A stretch of DNA of 64,000 nucleotides, from the NCBI RefSeq assembly GCF_963676685.1, contig NC_092346.1, positions 30,083,133 through 30,147,132 of the forward strand, read 5' to 3'. The notes under the pieces are model-generated. The model made no database searches. It was not told where the DNA came from and saw only the letters and a list, made by a program, of their open reading frames with translations. The stretch comes from Mytilus edulis (lineage: Eukaryota > Mollusca > Bivalvia > Mytilida > Mytilidae). Shown here piece by piece: positions 45,338 through 56,093 of the stretch (position 1 is its first letter; each line of letters begins with the position of its first letter). The position numbers and the translations under genes are program-made.

Positions 45338-45944
45338 GTCACCGTACGACCTTCAACAATGAGCAAAGCCTTTACTAAATATTTCCATACATATAAAGAT
45401 TTGGTTTTGAAGTTTGGTTGTACCTGTAAAAAACATATTTCACACGGAATAGCACATCCTCATTTTTACGAAAATGTTGTTAACCGTTCCCGGAAATTTA
45501 GAAATGATCCGTGTAAACTCGTCGCTCCTTTAAATAAACTTTTTCTAAAAGGTTATCTATTCAACACTGCAATAAGATCAACGAATATTGTTTTTATTGG
45601 TATAAATATTGATTGTGTTATCAGTAAATCAAAAGCTAACTAAATATTACTAGTATTTTATATACTTATACATATACATATTCATGGATCTACAATCTGT
45701 CGATACCTGTAACTTGGCATTGCACAAGGTCATGTTTTTCTCTGGCTGTTTATGACGTCTTTACACTAAATCCATTGGATGTTGGATGTGTACGGATTGA
45801 TAGTTTTGTCTTAGATGCATGATTTTTTTATTAGTTGTTATTGACTTTGAACTAGCTGTCAGATAACTGCGAGTACTCTCAGATCTGTTCATTATGTCTT
45901 TTTGTGTCGGGATGTATAGGTACCCGGCCACGTTCACTTATATT
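45338..45944 (+). mobile_element. Penelope-like element 3, first part
   Basis: Plus-strand relative of 18014-18981: coding relic 45388-45643, then the tail (CTACAATCTGTCGATACCTG, GGTCATGTTTTTCTCTGGCT). It is interrupted at 45945 by an insertion and resumes at 46813. A short inverted piece of tail (GTCACCGTACGACCTTCAAC) sits at its left. Confidence 0.65.
45388..45643 (+). pseudogene. Penelope-like C-terminal fragment 3
   Basis: About 80 codons: LKFGCTCKKHISHGIAHPHF then ENVVNRSRKFRNDPCKLVAP to ISKSKAN and a stop. It aligns with the relics at 18731 and 36767 from LKFGCTC onward. The sequence before that differs, so truncation is at nearly the same point in all three. Confidence 0.55.
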
Positions 45945-46812
45945 TTTTTATCCTGCAATTGGGTGTTCTACTATACAGATACAGCCCTACAGATATCGCT
46001 ATGCTGTATCTGTATACTATACAGATATCTCTTTAAAGCTCCGCCCACTGCCGGACTGAGTATTGTATGACCCTGCGTGACCGAATGTGTATTGCAATCG
46101 CACTCCAATGACGTATCAATTGCGAATTAACAATTAGTTTATACCTTCTGTATGTTTTCAAACATTTCTTTAGAGCAATAAGAATCACACCAATTTTCTG
46201 ATAACATACACACATGAACAGTAGTCTTTTCTACGATGACAATTTTCGATTTCAAAACTTGAATGTGTATGATTAGGTATATAGGAAATTTTTTTCTGAG
46301 ACAAGTGCCTGTGGATTGTGTAACAAAAACAACCATGTCAATTTCAGCATGCATGATTACTGAATGTCGAGTCTGAAGCGTAGGACAACTCGTACACTCC
46401 TGTTTCAAATTGGACAATGTATTGTAATTTGTTTTTACTGTTGAAATAAGATGTTATGTTAAAATAGATAATTATTTACTTTGAGCGATGTATTATTGTT
46501 GACCATTCGAGATTCTTTTTTTGCGAACCCGTCTTAGCTGAATGTGTATTTACTGAATCGTATTACTACACGGGCCTCAAGGGATTTCAAACGAAAATAA
46601 ATGAAAAAGATGTGTTTTTGTGTCTTTCAAAACACAAATAATATTCAGAATTAATTGCAGGATAAAGACAATAACTGTTTAGTGTCTTTAAATATCAGCT
46701 GTATTTGTACTCGGCTCGAAACAGGTGTAATAGCTCGCTAAAAGCTCACATACACCTTGTTTCCTAGCCTCGTACAAATACAGCTGATATTTAAAGACAC
46801 TAAACAGTTATT
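45945..46812. mobile_element. 868-bp insertion with TIR and a long terminal hairpin
   Basis: Relatives at 18430 and 36480 show the tail uninterrupted here. TATCCTGCAATT at 45949 is inverted as AATTGCAGGATA at about 46656. Outside the latter lies a 48-bp inverted repeat (46661-46710 and 46768-46816; CAATAACTGTTTAGTGTCTT on the left arm) around a loop of about 57 bases. A smaller hairpin at 45972-46025 uses CTATACAGATACAGC and GCTGTATCTGTATAC. ORFs 46033 and 46139 show nothing recognisable. Exact ends are uncertain by a few bases. Confidence 0.6.
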
Positions 46813-47241
46813 GTCTATGTCCATCTGATGAGTTAAGCCTTTTTCAGCTGATTTTTATAGTTCGTTCTTATGTTGTACTGTTATACCACTGTCCCAGGTT
46901 AGGGGAGGGTTGGGATCCAGCTAACATGTTTAACCCCGCCACATTATTTATGTATGTGCCTGTCCCAAGTCAGGAGCCTGTAATTCAGTGGTTGTCGTTT
47001 GTTTATGTGTTACATATTTGTTTTTCGTTCATTTTTTTATATAAATAAGGCCGTTAGTTTTCTCGTTTGAATTGTTTTACATTGTCTTATCGGGGCCTTT
47101 CATAGCTGACTACTTTTTTAGTATTCGGTATGGGCTTTGCTCATTGTTGAAGGCCGTACGATGACCTATAGTTGTTAATGTCTGTGTCATTTTGGTCTCT
47201 TGTGGACAGTTGTTTCATTGGCAATCATGCCACATCTTCTT
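46813..47241 (+). mobile_element. Penelope-like element 3, 3' tail end
   Basis: Resumes at TGTCCATCTGATGAGTTAAG and runs through CTAACATGTTTAACCCCGCC, GTCCCAAGTCAGGAGCCTG and AAGGCCGTACGATGACCTAT to CACATCTTCTTTTTG. Confidence 0.7.
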
Positions 47242-47640
47242 TTTGTCGAGCCTTCGACTTCAGTCGAAAAAGCGAGACTAAGCGATCCTACATTCCGTCG
47301 TCGTCGGCGTCGTCGTCGCCTGTTTATGATCATAAGATAGTATCAAGAAGAAAATTGTGTAAAAAAAAATCCACTTTTTCCGTATTTTACTAATAAATGG
47401 ACTGAGTTTTTATCTTCCAGTTAACATTACATACAGTCTGCAGTTAAAGTTTATAAAACATTTATTAGATTCATAAACTATCCTGAATTTTTACCAAACT
47501 TGGAAGCTTCTTTCAATCAAAAGACAGTATCGAGAGGGAAATTTTTATTGATGTTTTCCTCATTTTTGTTGAGTCTGCGATTAACAGCAAAAGTAGGCGA
47601 GACACTGGGTTCCACGCTTACGAATTTTTTATATGTTCTT
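47242..47640. repeat. dispersed element beside the unit 2 junction
   Basis: It opens with a palindrome TTCGACTTCAGTCGAA, then GCGAGACTAAGCGATCC and a CGTCGTCGTCGGCGTCGTCG tract. It ends near GGCGAGACACTGGGTTCCAC, so GCGAGAC occurs at both ends in the same direction. Unit 2 sequence resumes at 47641. ORF 47172-47393 spans the junction and is not a gene. Confidence 0.5.
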
Positions 47641-47911
47641 TCAGTATTTTCTGTGTAAATTGAGTTTAAATGATAGTGACTTCTAATACATTTTTCTATA
47701 TGTTATTTATAATCTTACATGTAGAGAAGCTGTGTAAAATCAGGTCTCAACATTTGCTCCAACTTATTTGTATAATGCATAAAGATCTGGCCAATCAAAA
47801 CCAGTGGTAACATTAAGATAATATTTGAAAAAAAGAATACCAAATATTGAGATTCATTATATTTGAATCAAAGAAAAGTGCAAAGATCCTTTGTTTATAC
47901 TGGACAATTCA

Positions 47912-47995
47912 TATAAAAAAGAAGATATGGTATGATTTCCAGTGAAACAACTATTCACAAGAGACCAAATGACACAGAAATAAAAAAACCACCAT
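47912..47995 (-). repeat. short PLE 3'-end fragment
   Basis: Plus strand ATATAAAAAAGAAGATATGG, TGAAACAACTATTCACAAGA, CCAAATGACACAGAAATAA. It is absent at the matching place of unit 1 (about 9800), so it is an insertion. Confidence 0.65.
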
Positions 47996-48799
47996 GCATT
48001 TTCATAAAAGATGCATAATTCTCACATTTTAGACATACAAAGATATGACTTAAATATCAAGATTTACCTCATATCTGCCTAGTTCGACATTTATGTCCCA
48101 TTATTTCAACACCCCAACCACAACCAGAAGCAAAAAAATAAAAAATGTATCTGTATAAAAAAAATTCTGATCAGTCAATTTAAGGTTATCAAACACTCAT
48201 TATGGCTCACAAGCTCTTTGTATATCATACCAGCAAAAATAAATACCCAATTGATGAAATAGATATACTCATCATAGATACCAGGAAAACATTTTAGACT
48301 CAGACTGAGTTTTTTTTCTATATTTTGAGGACCTTAAGATGTTTCATTTTACAAACATTGTGTCTCATAAAATGTGGTATTTTGTATAGCAATATTTTTT
48401 TGTATTAGCTTATTTGATAAAAAAAAAAATCTATTAAAAAAAATAATAAGGTAATATGAATATGATTAGATAATTTAAGGTTAACAGACACTATTAAGGT
48501 TCACCAGATCACTGAATAACAAACCAGCAAATTAAGTACCTGATTTACCAGACTGAGTGTATATTTTATATTTTGAGGACTTTGATATGTTTTATTTTTC
48601 GAACATTGTGTCTCATTAACTGTGATATTTTGTATAACAACATTTTCTTTTGTATTAGCTTATTAAAATAAATTTCTACTTTTGTATTCCATACTTTGTT
48701 GTTTTATCACACCGCATCCTTACTATACAGTGCTTACAACACAACCTAGACTACTTTCTTTCCAGTAGTGTATTTAATCTCTTTTTGAAGACGTTTTAT

Positions 48800-48962
48800 C
48801 TGTCATTTGGGGGCCTTTTATAGCTGACTATGCGATGTGGGCTTTGCTCATTGTTGAAGGCCGTACGGTGACCTATAGTTGTTAATTTCTGTGTCATTTT
48901 GGTCTCTTGTGGAAAGTTGTCTCATTGGCATTCATACCACACCTCTTTTTTTTTTTATATTA
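48800..48962 (+). repeat. PLE 3'-end fragment
   Basis: TTTGGGGGCCTTTTATAGCT, GGGCTTTGCTCATTGTTGAA, GGCCGTACGGTGACCTATAG, then CACACCTCTTTTTTTTTTTA. Only the last 160 bases of the tail are present. Confidence 0.75.
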
Positions 48963-49589
48963 AAACCAAAACTGCTGATAGAACGAGTTTAGATAAGGTA
49001 ACATTTCTTGAAAAAAGCTGTTTCATCGAAATAACAATGATGGTTAGAATACCAAAAGTTTGGATATGTTTAGGTAGCATTCAATATGTGCAGAGCAGTT
49101 ACAAGGTACTTGTTTTTGTTTTTATCATTTTATATACTACAATACTACACTGATGCAGTTTATATTGAATAATAAATAACTATCCAACAGAGTCCACATA
49201 AAATAAATTTTAGCAATTTTTACTCGGATATTACTTAACTTGGAACAAAAATATATCCTACAGAAGGACCATGGAAATCACTTCTATGCCGTGCTAGTTC
49301 AATGCTTAATGTGTAACATAACCCTATAGAAAAGTGGAATATCAAAAATATATTGAAATATGATAATTCAGATTAATTCTCAAGTCATATCACGTTTTAT
49401 CTATTTACATAGTAGAGCCCTCTGTGAATTCTTTCGTAACTTATCTCTTGTAGTGTAATTATCTTTTAAACAAAAATATCAATGGATAACAAGTGTGCAC
49501 ACGTCTCACGTTCTTTACAAATCATTGATCTTATATTGATAGTACAAAATATAAAGCTTTATTACAACTGTCAACTTCACATTAACCAA

Positions 49590-50530
49590 GAAAACTAAAC
49601 ATTGACCAACGAACCATGAAAATGAGGTCAATGTCAGATGAACCACGCCAGGCAAGCATGTACAGCTAACAATTCTTCCATACAACAAATATAGTTGACA
49701 TATTGCTTATAGTTTAAGAAAAACAGAGCGAAACACAAAAACTTAACACTGTGCAATGAACCGTGAAAATGAGATCAAGGTCAATTGACAATTGCCAGCT
49801 AGACATGTAAACCTTACAATCATTCAATACACCAAATATAGTTGACATATTGCATGCAGTATAAAAAAAAAGACCAAAATACAAAAACTTAACTATAACC
49901 ACTGAACCATGAAAATGATGTCAAGGTCAAATAACACCTGCCAGCTATACATGTACAACTTACAATCATTCCATACACCAAATAAAGTTGACCTATAGCA
50001 TACAGTAAAAGAAAAAAAGACCAAAATACAAAAACTTAACTATAACCACTGAACCATGAAAATGAGGTCAAGGTCAAATAACACCTGCCAGCTATACATG
50101 TACAACTTACAATCATTCCATACACCGAATATACTAGACCTATTGCTTATAGTATATGAGATATGGACTTGACCACCAAAACTTAACCTTGTTCACTGAT
50201 CCATGAAATGAGGTCGATGTCAAGTAAAAACTGTCTGAAAGGCATGAGGGCCTTGCAAGGTACGCACATACCAAATATAGTTATATTATTACTTATAATA
50301 AGAGAGAATTTAACATTACAAAAAATCTCAACCTTTTTTTTTCAAGTAGTCACTGGACCATCAAAATGAGGTCAAGGACATTGGACATGTGACAGACGGA
50401 AACTTTGTAAATGAGGCATCCATATACAAAGAATGAAGTATCCAAGTCTTCCATCTCCTAAAATATAAAGCTTTTAAGAAGTTAGCTAATGCTGCCGCCT
50501 TCGCTGGATCACTATCCCTTTGTTGTGCTG
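49590..50530 (-). repeat. tandem satellite-like element, inverted relative of 6700-8040
   Basis: On the plus strand five to six units with a period of about 135 bp carry ACCATGAAAATGAGGTCAAG, ACACCTGCCAGCTATACATG and CATACACCAAATATAGTTGA. The right end (GCCGCCTTCGCTGGATCACT) is the inverse of GATAGTGATCCGGCAGCG at 6728. ORFs 49714-49902 and 50361-50558 are translations of the repeat. Confidence 0.8.
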
Positions 50531-51291
50531 TCTGTGACAAAAGACAAAAGAGAGGCATGAAATTTAAAAGGGATCTTAAAACTCACACGTCTAGTAAAAG
50601 CGATTTTTGTAATAGCGAAAATGATCTGCACGCTGCAAGATCTGCAAGAGAAAAAATGATAGTAATAATCAGTTGACTCCTTTTAATGTTCTGCAATTGG
50701 ATCTGCATCAATCAGCATTTATTAGAAGGGAAGAACTGAATTACCTAAAACGTTCTCATCAACTCAGTTAATTATTAACAACTCTCCTTTTCGACAGGGA
50801 AACATTGATCTGTTACTAATGTAAAACATATCAGAAAAGTGGTTAAAGTCTTCTTTCACCCAAAAACATGGTTCGTGAAAATCTGTAACAAAAAACTGAA
50901 AGGAACCTAACGATCGAAATGAAAAGCGGATTTTTCTAAGCTCAGAATAAAAAAGATTGTTACTTTAAGACACATTACAGAAATTAATAAAACACCACAA
51001 AATACAAAACTAAAGTTAATGCAATAGGGATCCCTGTATTACATGACTTATGTTCGATATTAAGCAATAGATAATATTAGCTTGATAATTCATAATAAGT
51101 AACTTTCTGCCATAAAAAAAATAAAAATGTACGTTATGTACTATCAATCAATAGAATAATGATTTATTAATATTTTGCAATGCATGTTTTAACAAATAGA
51201 AACATGTTTCTGAATTCTAATTGTGAATGTGTATATAAAATGTACTTGTATTATAATTCATAATTAAATATTGTTTACACTAAATAACAAT
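50531..51291. other. downstream flank of the TRIM-like gene 3
   Basis: No gene seen. 50560-50790 has patches of higher GC (CACACGTCTAGTAAAAGCGA) that may be repeat. A candidate poly(A) signal for the minus-strand gene is TTTATT at 51163-51168 (AATAAA on minus), about 125 bases past the stop. Confidence 0.4.
51163..51168 (-). terminator. candidate poly(A) signal of TRIM-like gene 3
   Basis: AATAAA on the minus strand, 124 bases downstream of the stop codon at 51292-51294. Such hexamers are common in AT-rich DNA, so this is only a candidate. Confidence 0.3.
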
Positions 51292-52998
51292 CTAAACAAG
51301 TTTCACAGAAAATAATTTCGCCTTTCTATCTTTGTCAGCTTTCCATGTATTGCAGCCAATCCATAAAATTCCATTTTTGTCAATATCAAGACTAATTGGT
51401 AATTCAATACCTATAGATTTTACAACCTTACATGCAATAAATTCCCCAGTAGAATTTAATACATGTACAGCATTATTGTCCTTATCTGCCACTAAAATCA
51501 TACCAGAGGAGTTTGTGGATATGTCAATAGGATAAAACTTTCCTGAGTCTAACTTGGTGTCGCAACCATTATAAGTCCACAGCAGTTTTCCTCCATAGTC
51601 TAATCCCATCACCCTTCCCTCAAAATTTTTATTCACCCTATCAATGATATACATAGTGTCATTTAAGGTTGTGATTTTCCATGGTGATGTAAGCAATCTC
51701 TGATTATCTTTGTCATACTCATAGATATGTTGCAAGTCACAGTCCTGATTAAGAACCACAACTCTTCTCACGCTGTCTTCGGTAGCTGGGTATGTAATAG
51801 GAAAGTCTTCAACCAACCCAACAAATATTCTATTATTTTTTGAAACGTGAATACTTATGGATTTTAAAGGTGAAAATGACTTAAATGGTTTGAATTGTTT
51901 ATCAATTGAATACACTTGTAGATCACTTTCCCCTGTTGACAAAATAATTCCGTTATTACCTTGTTTTGCCATATTTAATACATTAATACTGAAGTCTTCT
52001 TCTACTTTAATGTTATTTCCTTCAAATATAACTTTTTGTAGTTTCCCCCCAGTATAGCTTGCAATAAATGCTTCATTGCTATCACAGTTAAGAATGTTCC
52101 ATATGTTTATAATTTCACTATGATATTCTCTGACTAGTTGTAAATCTGGAACTTCATATAAATCACCAAATACTATTTTTCCTATATTTTGCTTTTTAAA
52201 TATTTTTCCAGAAACAAATGTTGTTTTAAGAATGTTGCAGTTGATTGTTTTCACTGATTTCGTTGGCAAGTTCTTATCCAGCATTTTTCTTGAAGAGAAA
52301 ATTTCCAAAGCCTGGTGAGAGTGTAAGACTTTCTTCAAACTCCCTTCGCTCTTTAATAAGTCCTCATTATTCTTCTGTATGTCAGACAATTCTGTTTTGA
52401 TCATATTTTCTGTCGGTTTCCATATTGCATCAAGGTCATCTAGAAGTTGTTTTGCATATTTTGATATAGTTTCTGTCATTTCCTTCTTAGTTAACAGAAT
52501 TTCATCTTTTATTTCTTGATAATTTTTATCACCATCCAGAAGCAGTTTTTCTAGTCTTTCCTTTTCATTTCCTAAAATCTCTTGACTAGATTCAAGTTTA
52601 TTTTGTAAGGCCGTCATTTCAAAAATAGCCATATCATAAACTTCATTCAGTTTTGTACACTCATGTTTTTTATGGGAATCTATTAAACAGTCCACGCAAA
52701 CTGGTTGGTCACAATCTGTACAGAATGCACAGCATATTTGATCAGTATGACTTGTACATGACATTGTTTTTAGATCCACCTTACGAATTGCCTTTGCAAC
52801 ATCCTCACTTCCATAGTCTTTCAAATTGATTAATTCATGATGGTCCGTTGATTTAAGTTTTGTATGAATCTTTGTTGTACAAAGTTGACACATAAATACA
52901 TCACAGTTTATACACTTCCACTTAATGTCTGATGACTCTTCACAGAACTGACACATAGCTGGTGTCTGGGCTTCATCTGTAGGGTGTGAAAATGCCAT
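51292..52998 (-). CDS. RING-less TRIM-like protein, divergent paralogue
   Basis: 568 residues, single exon, intact from ATG to TAG. All sixteen zinc ligands of B-box 1 (C16 to H53) and B-box 2 (C81 to H112) are present at the same positions as in the other two. Then a coiled coil to about residue 225 and a propeller with ILSTGESDLQVYSIDKQ, MYIIDRV, MILVADKDNNAVHVLN and NGILWIGCN, a better NHL match than the others. Overall identity to 22491-24200 is roughly 60% by eye. Conservation is strongest in the B-boxes and in the central VVVLN / QHIYEYD blade. No RING, signal or membrane segment. It closes unit 2 as 22491 closes unit 1. Ligand and partners unknown. Confidence 0.9.
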   Translation of the reverse strand: MAFSHPTDEAQTPAMCQFCEESSDIKWKCINCDVFMCQLCTTKIHTKLKSTDHHELINLKDYGSEDVAKAIRKVDLKTMSCTSHTDQICCAFCTDCDQPVCVDCLIDSHKKHECTKLNEVYDMAIFEMTALQNKLESSQEILGNEKERLEKLLLDGDKNYQEIKDEILLTKKEMTETISKYAKQLLDDLDAIWKPTENMIKTELSDIQKNNEDLLKSEGSLKKVLHSHQALEIFSSRKMLDKNLPTKSVKTINCNILKTTFVSGKIFKKQNIGKIVFGDLYEVPDLQLVREYHSEIINIWNILNCDSNEAFIASYTGGKLQKVIFEGNNIKVEEDFSINVLNMAKQGNNGIILSTGESDLQVYSIDKQFKPFKSFSPLKSISIHVSKNNRIFVGLVEDFPITYPATEDSVRRVVVLNQDCDLQHIYEYDKDNQRLLTSPWKITTLNDTMYIIDRVNKNFEGRVMGLDYGGKLLWTYNGCDTKLDSGKFYPIDISTNSSGMILVADKDNNAVHVLNSTGEFIACKVVKSIGIELPISLDIDKNGILWIGCNTWKADKDRKAKLFSVKLV

Positions 52999-53611
52999 TT
53001 TTTAATGATAAAAAAAAATGATCTCAAAAAACCATTGGTGCACTTGTACATGTTGTATGAATTTACTGTATCTAAAGGTTACATGTAAATTACTTCCTTG
53101 TTGGGAGGTCAAAGTACAAGTTATGTTCATGTGGATATGTAACTAGATATCTAAATTAATGTATGTCAAATACTGTTACACACTGTACCTATAGTTAATA
53201 TATAATTGTTAAGGAATTTCCTGGCATTGTTTACCTATTCATTACTTTTATACATCTCTTCTTTCCAAAACAAATATTAAAAATTAATCCAGAGAAAGAT
53301 ATAAAGAAAATGAACAACCAAAGGCATTTAAAAATAACAACATTACATGTTTTTCATTTATCTTTATTCTTATTTACTAGTAATAACCCGTGATTGTGCA
53401 GTGTTATTGCCGATTGATTGTGTTAATTTGAATGAATATTTTGGATGTAGTGAAATGGATTGTTCTGAAAGAATTAAGTGTGTATTCTCCAGGGTGTTTT
53501 AATGATTGATTATACAATGTGCAATTTAAAATGTCTTGTCAATCCCGGAATATCAAATCTCTAAATCAGGAACTTGCTCTGAACTATTACTATTTTTATT
53601 TGATCAGATTG
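52999..53611. promoter_or_regulatory. upstream region of the TRIM-like gene 3
   Basis: Partly similar to the region upstream of gene 1 (TACATGTAAATTACTTCCTTG and GGAATTTCCTG have counterparts at 24270 and 24402), so promoter elements may be shared. No unambiguous TATA box identified. 53290-53610 is AT-rich and featureless. Confidence 0.35.
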
Positions 53612-53651
53612 TAATCCTGCTAACATGTTTAACCCCGCCACATTATGTTTA

Positions 53652-53653
<2 letters not shown>
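53612..53653 (+). mobile_element. PLE 3' tail, left half, split by a LINE
   Basis: CCTGCTAACATGTTTAACCC then CGCCACATTATGTTTATA. It continues at 55665 (TGTGCCTGTCCCAAGTCAGG). In uninterrupted copies such as 46920-46980 the two parts are contiguous. Confidence 0.8.
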
Positions 53654-53698
<45 letters not shown>

Positions 53699-55658
53699 AT
53701 TTTATTCAGTATAAAATCCAGTACAAAAGGATCATCGCTGAAACACATGAACACATATAAAACATATACAAAACAAAACAGGAATAAAACATAACAACCA
53801 ACAATTTTTACATTTATTACAAGCAAGAGACAAAACTCCCACTTCGATATTATGCACTTATTCCCACTGATGAATGTCTAATCAAAATACATTTGTCAAT
53901 ATATATAAGAAATCTGGTGAGGACATCAGTCTCCGAACAGTTCAATAAATATTTAAATTTATCAAAATTATCTAAATTACAAAAACATGGTATAATATTA
54001 ACAATGTCATCATAAAACGTTTCCCTCCCGTCTTGATAGAGGTTGCATTCACATATAAAATGAAACTCATCTTCAATTTTGTTATCAATACAATGTTTAC
54101 ATATTCTTTGATCCAAAGGCGTATTAGTATATCTGCCTTTTTCAATTTGTAAATTGTGGTTAGAAATTATAAATTTACATAATTGTCTAATATATTGTTT
54201 TGAGATATTTAACTTTGTATAAGTCTCAGGTTTATATTCTTTTTTTAACTTATAATATGTGCATAGTTTGTTTTGCTTTTCACCTGACAAACATGAGAAA
54301 AAATAATTTCCATATCTTTCTTGTAATATCTTTTTCACGGCAGATATGAATTTTCCTTCTGACATAGTTCCTTTATTATTCCAAACATGGTCAAAACGAA
54401 TGAATTTTAGAAACTGAAAAATGTGTTTATTGAAGGTACATGGAAAGGTACAATCAACATCTTCGATTGACTTATATGCTAATTTTGAAAAATTCAAAAG
54501 AGGGTCTTTATACAAATATAGCCAGTATTTAAGAGACTGCAAACTAACAAATATAGAGATTGGATAACGACCAAGTTCTGCCATACTGGCAATATTAGAA
54601 GCATATTTCGTGGCACCAAGTACATATTTACAATATCGAATGTGAACCTTTTCAGGTGCAAAATTTAAAAAAAGTTTTTTCTAAATCATCATTTGAACCT
54701 TGTGTTAATCATTTGTCCAGGTTAAGAATGTACGAACCCCACAATTCACTTCCATAGAGAAGGACGGGTTTAACACAGGAGTCAAAAAGCTTTAAAAGCA
54801 AAGGTGTATTATTATGTGTACAATGACATTTACGTTTAATCATGGAAATTACTTTAAGTGCTTTCTTACTAAGATCTTCAACTGCAGTACTGAAAGAACC
54901 AGATGCTCTCATTACAATACCTAGGTATTTATACTCTTGAACACTTTTGATCAGATTTTGCTCAAAATAAAAATTACAGTCTTTCAATAATTTACCTGAT
55001 TTGTTAAATACTATTATTTGAGTTTTTTCTATATTCAATGATAATTGCCATTTTTGACAATAAAGTTCCAATGAGGATAAACAATTGTGTAGCCCTTCTT
55101 TGGTTTGAGACATTAAAATTATGTCATCTGCATACATTAAACAATTTAAACTTGTATTCCCTATATCTACTGGATCACACTTCTTATCAAGATATCCTGG
55201 AAAGTCATTCATAAATAAATTGAAAAGAAGGGGACTCAGTATACACCCTTGTTTAACACCAACATTTGAGAGTATGGAATCAGTCAGTCCGGTATCTAGT
55301 TTAACTGAATATTTAACACATGTGTACATATCTTTAATTAAATGGAAAATATTGCCACTAATACCTTGCTCAAAAAGTTTAGAAAACAGAAAATTCCTCC
55401 GGACTGTGTCGAAGGCTTTTCTAAAATCAACAAAACAGCAATATAGATATTTGTTTGCCCTCAACATTTCATCCACAATAGATTTTAATGTATAAACATG
55501 ATCCATTGTTCTATTAGCTTTTCTAAAGCCTATTTGATTTTTACATAGTATGTTGTTCTCAGTTACAAAAAAATATAATCGGTTGCATAAGATCTTTACA
55601 AACAACTTACTTAAACAGCTAGATATTGCTATACCTCTATAGTTACTTGGATCTCTAA
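53654..55658 (-). mobile_element. 5'-truncated non-LTR retrotransposon (LINE) with (TTAG)n tail
   Basis: The minus-strand 3' end is eleven TTAG repeats (plus strand ACTA units, 53654-53698) before the coding relic. TTTATA is duplicated at 53648-53653 and 55659-55664. The element sits in a PLE 3' tail. The 5' end is lost within the RT domain (first residues IRDPSNYRGIAIS), so no endonuclease domain is present. Only this partial copy is in the window. Confidence 0.88.
53850..55658 (-). pseudogene. LINE ORF2 relic: reverse transcriptase and C-terminal domain
   Basis: RT motifs in order: NYRGIAIS, NQIGFRKANRTMDHVY, CFVDFRKAFDTV, GVKQGCILSPLLFNLFMNDF, LMYADDIILMS (catalytic YADD), LSLNIEKTQIIVF and YKYLGIVM. 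The frame meets TGA at 54709-54711, and about 40 bases later one extra T in a T-run (about 54676) shifts the frame. It then continues to 53850 with FSCLSGEKQNKLCTYYKL and the zinc-knuckle-like CKHCIDNKIEDEFHFICEC. The C-terminal C-x2-C-x8-H-x3-C pattern is common in jockey/CR1/L2-type elements; exact clade not determined. Non-functional because of truncation, stop and frameshift. Confidence 0.9.
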
Positions 55659-55950
55659 TTTATATGTGCCTGTCCCAAGTCAGGAGCCTGCAATTCAGTG
55701 GTTGTCGTTTGTTGCTGTGTTATAATATATACATATTTGGTTTTCGTTCATTTTTTGTACGTTAATTAGGCCGTTAATTTTCTCGTTTGAATTGTTTTAC
55801 ATTTGTCATTTCGGGGCCTTTTATAGCTTACCATGCGGTATGGGCTTTGCTCGCTGTTGAAGGCCGTACGGTGACCTATAATTGTTAATTTGTGTCATTT
55901 GGTCTCTTGTGAAGAGTTGTCTCGATGGCACATCTTTTTTTTAATACATA
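55659..55950 (+). mobile_element. PLE 3' tail, right half
   Basis: TGTGCCTGTCCCAAGTCAGG, GTGGTTGTCGTTTGTTGCTG, AAGGCCGTACGGTGACCTAT, GTCTCGATGGCACATCTTTT. The tail ends in a T-run and then an (AT)n stretch. Confidence 0.8.
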
Positions 55951-56093
55951 TATATAAGAGTTGTTTGAACCTACAAATGTTACAAACGGACGGACGGATA
56001 TGTAAAATATTATATATGGCCGGTTCGCTGGTGGAGGTATAAAAAGATGGCAAATATATGTTACATTATTAAAACAAAGAATAGTCTGAAGTT

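Larger units (their letters stand above)
47641..49590. other. right part of duplicated unit 2
   Basis: CAGTATTTTCTGTGTAAATT at 47642 continues the alignment with unit 1 that stopped at 9522/29793, and runs to about 48690 against 10190. Short inserts are at 47912-47995 and 48800-48960 (PLE-tail pieces). 48370-48690 contains a local repeat of TTTTGAGGACTTTGATATGT. 49285-49345 matches the repeated segment of 12275-12540. No gene: ORF 48899-49153 begins in a PLE tail. Confidence 0.6.

Noticed and set aside
55121..55495. 124-codon plus-strand ORF
   Set aside because: Antisense to the LINE reverse transcriptase, which has all expected motifs.
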